Source of the DNA: Patiria pectinifera
Taxonomy: Eukaryota; Echinodermata; Asteroidea; Valvatida; Asterinidae
DNA length: 64,000 nucleotides
Assembly (NCBI GenBank): GCA_029964075.1
Contig: CM057141.1
Coordinates: 1,426,001 to 1,490,000 of the forward strand
Direction: 5' to 3'
Made by a program: the position numbers and the translations under genes. Under the pieces are notes generated by a model. That model did no database searches, was not told where the DNA came from, and was given only the letters and a program-made list of their open reading frames with translations. Each line of letters opens with the position of its first letter. The first letter of the stretch is position 1. Positions 62,684 through 64,000 of the stretch are shown here, piece by piece.

Positions 62684-63199
62684 AGGGAAAATACAACATT
62701 TGCAAACATCAAAAAATTAAACTACCAAATCATTTTGAAATACCTTGCTGGACTGTTAGTGAATGACATTGTAAAGCATCCTGTAAAATCATGGCACCTG
62801 GTATACTGTCATTTTCAAGAAAAGTGGTATTTTTGTATTAATTTCCAACGCTGATCGGCCGATCACTGTTGGAAACAACTGGCTTTTTTTTTCAAATACT
62901 GGCCCCAATTGACCATCGCACTTGTTTGCAATTGATTACAAACCTATGAACGGGTATGAGCCAGCTAGACTGGTTCCCTGACCTTACAATTCCCCAATGT
63001 ATGTAAACTGCTTTGTTTCTTCTTATATGGAGTCAGGGAACCAGACTACAGGAAAATGATCGTTTTTCTTGGTTTTTATAGCATTTTCGAACCCAAAACC
63101 TCAAAAAAGTCAGTGTAACAACATTTGCTATATATTTCCAACCCCCCAATTCCATCCATTTCTGAAAATTACAACAAAAGCAAATGATGTATATTCCCT
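62684..63199. mobile_element. MITE, AGGGAA-terminal TTAA family, full length, unit 3
   Basis: A 516-bp copy with TTAA duplications at 62680-62683 and 63200-63203. Imperfect palindromic words (CGCTGATCGGCCGATCACTG) lie in the middle. The same insertion site as the copy at 53690. Confidence 0.78.
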
Positions 63200-63203
63200 T
63201 TAA

Positions 63204-64000
63204 GCTGGAAACACTGCATGCAACTTTCATTCACAGAAATGTTGATAATGTAAAGTGTGACTACCAGAACTCTGCAAACAATGTTATTCTCATTAGATAA
63301 TCCAAAAATACAATAAAGGGTACGGTAGTTTGAGGTCTAACTAGTTTCTTGCACACACAGAAATAAAATATAATCTCGGAAGGTACACATATTAAGGATG
63401 TGACGTTTAAAGGTTTAAACAAACAAAAAATCTAAATCCATTTACAAATTTTCCAAAAACTTTTTAACAAAACCCAAATTATTAAAAATGGACCTATGCT
63501 CACCGTTCACGCAGTTTTTTCGCTGAGTTAAACCTACAAAGCACAAATAATTAACGATGTTTTCAAACCTATTTAATTTACAAAACCTTTGAAGTACTTC
63601 AATACTTGGTTACATTGGGGCACACGTAGTTAAGTTTTTACTTTTTCAGAGACTGCCATTGTTGCTTTATCATGTCAATCACACCGTTCTGCAGCCATAA
63701 TGAGCAGGCATCAGCCTTTGTGAATGCCTCAACGTTTAAACGTTTCTTAAAATATTTGCTAAACATTCACAAAATTAAACGCAAAGTCACATCCTTATCA
63801 GGTAGTCGATTTTCAGCAGTTAAAAATGCCTTTCTTTAATAGAGGGCACTCATTTTGTATCGCTATTCATAAATACCTACCTACCCACTTCTATTGGTCG
63901 AGAGCCCATCATGTGGGTGGTTTTAAACAGTTGATAAAACACCAATTGGTTCTACATGTAAATACTTTTTTCCAGTATCATGTGAATTTGGACTCCTATG
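63204..64000. repeat. Start of a further array 2 unit, cut by window end
   Basis: It matches 49285-50080, 54041-54830 and 58291-59050 base for base with few differences, up to the last base. A further unit therefore begins here and the array goes on to the right. Confidence 0.75.

Overview
This is animal nuclear DNA. It has split genes with GT-AG introns, intronless class A GPCR genes, tRNA-derived SINEs, LINE fragments and many miniature DNA transposons (MITEs). The best guess is a marine deuterostome invertebrate, probably an echinoderm. Tandem intronless lineage-specific GPCR arrays, an axonemal dynein and SINE/MITE families of this style fit that, but the class is inference.

Region 1 (1 to about 21.5 kb, + strand) is a tandem array of seven intronless rhodopsin-like GPCR genes (starts 1399, 4361, 7312, 9107, 14905, 17975, 20503; 307-317 aa). 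The first three lie in near-identical units of about 2.95 kb. The proteins are almost identical from the N-terminus through TM2 and in the distal ICL3/TM6 start, but differ in TM3-TM5, ECL2 and TM6-TM7. All lack the TM6 toggle tryptophan, and that residue varies between copies. Most end in a hydrophobic-x-Val tail. Copy 4 has a shifted C-terminal frame.

Region 2 (23.7-47.6 kb, - strand) holds 26 consecutive coding exons of an axonemal outer-arm dynein heavy chain of the DNAH5/DNAH8 type. All are in phase with no stop (4,835 nt, about 1,611 codons). They encode the tail and the start of the linker. The initiator exon and every exon for the AAA+ motor are missing: the reading frame runs off at both ends, into array 1 at the 3' side and array 2 at the 5' side. 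Introns carry SINEs, MITEs and an 11-bp minisatellite.

Region 3 (about 48.1 kb to window end, + strand) is a second tandem array in units of about 4.2-4.75 kb with three intact intronless GPCR genes (51627, 56378, 60615; 299-301 aa) of an unrelated class A subfamily. Each has DRY and CWxP, but no TM3-ECL2 disulfide cysteines and DGIIL in place of NPxxY. Each gene is bracketed by the same LINE 3' fragments, so these were duplicated with the gene. A unit at 48.1-49.9 kb has lost its gene, and the array continues past the window. A TTAA-targeting MITE is present in two units and absent from two, giving natural filled and empty sites.

The notable feature is the layout: two unrelated, probably chemosensory, GPCR arrays sit at both open ends of a partial but uncorrupted dynein gene, both on the opposite strand. 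Either the arrays are nested in giant dynein introns, or the dynein is a truncated segment, or the assembly is wrong here.
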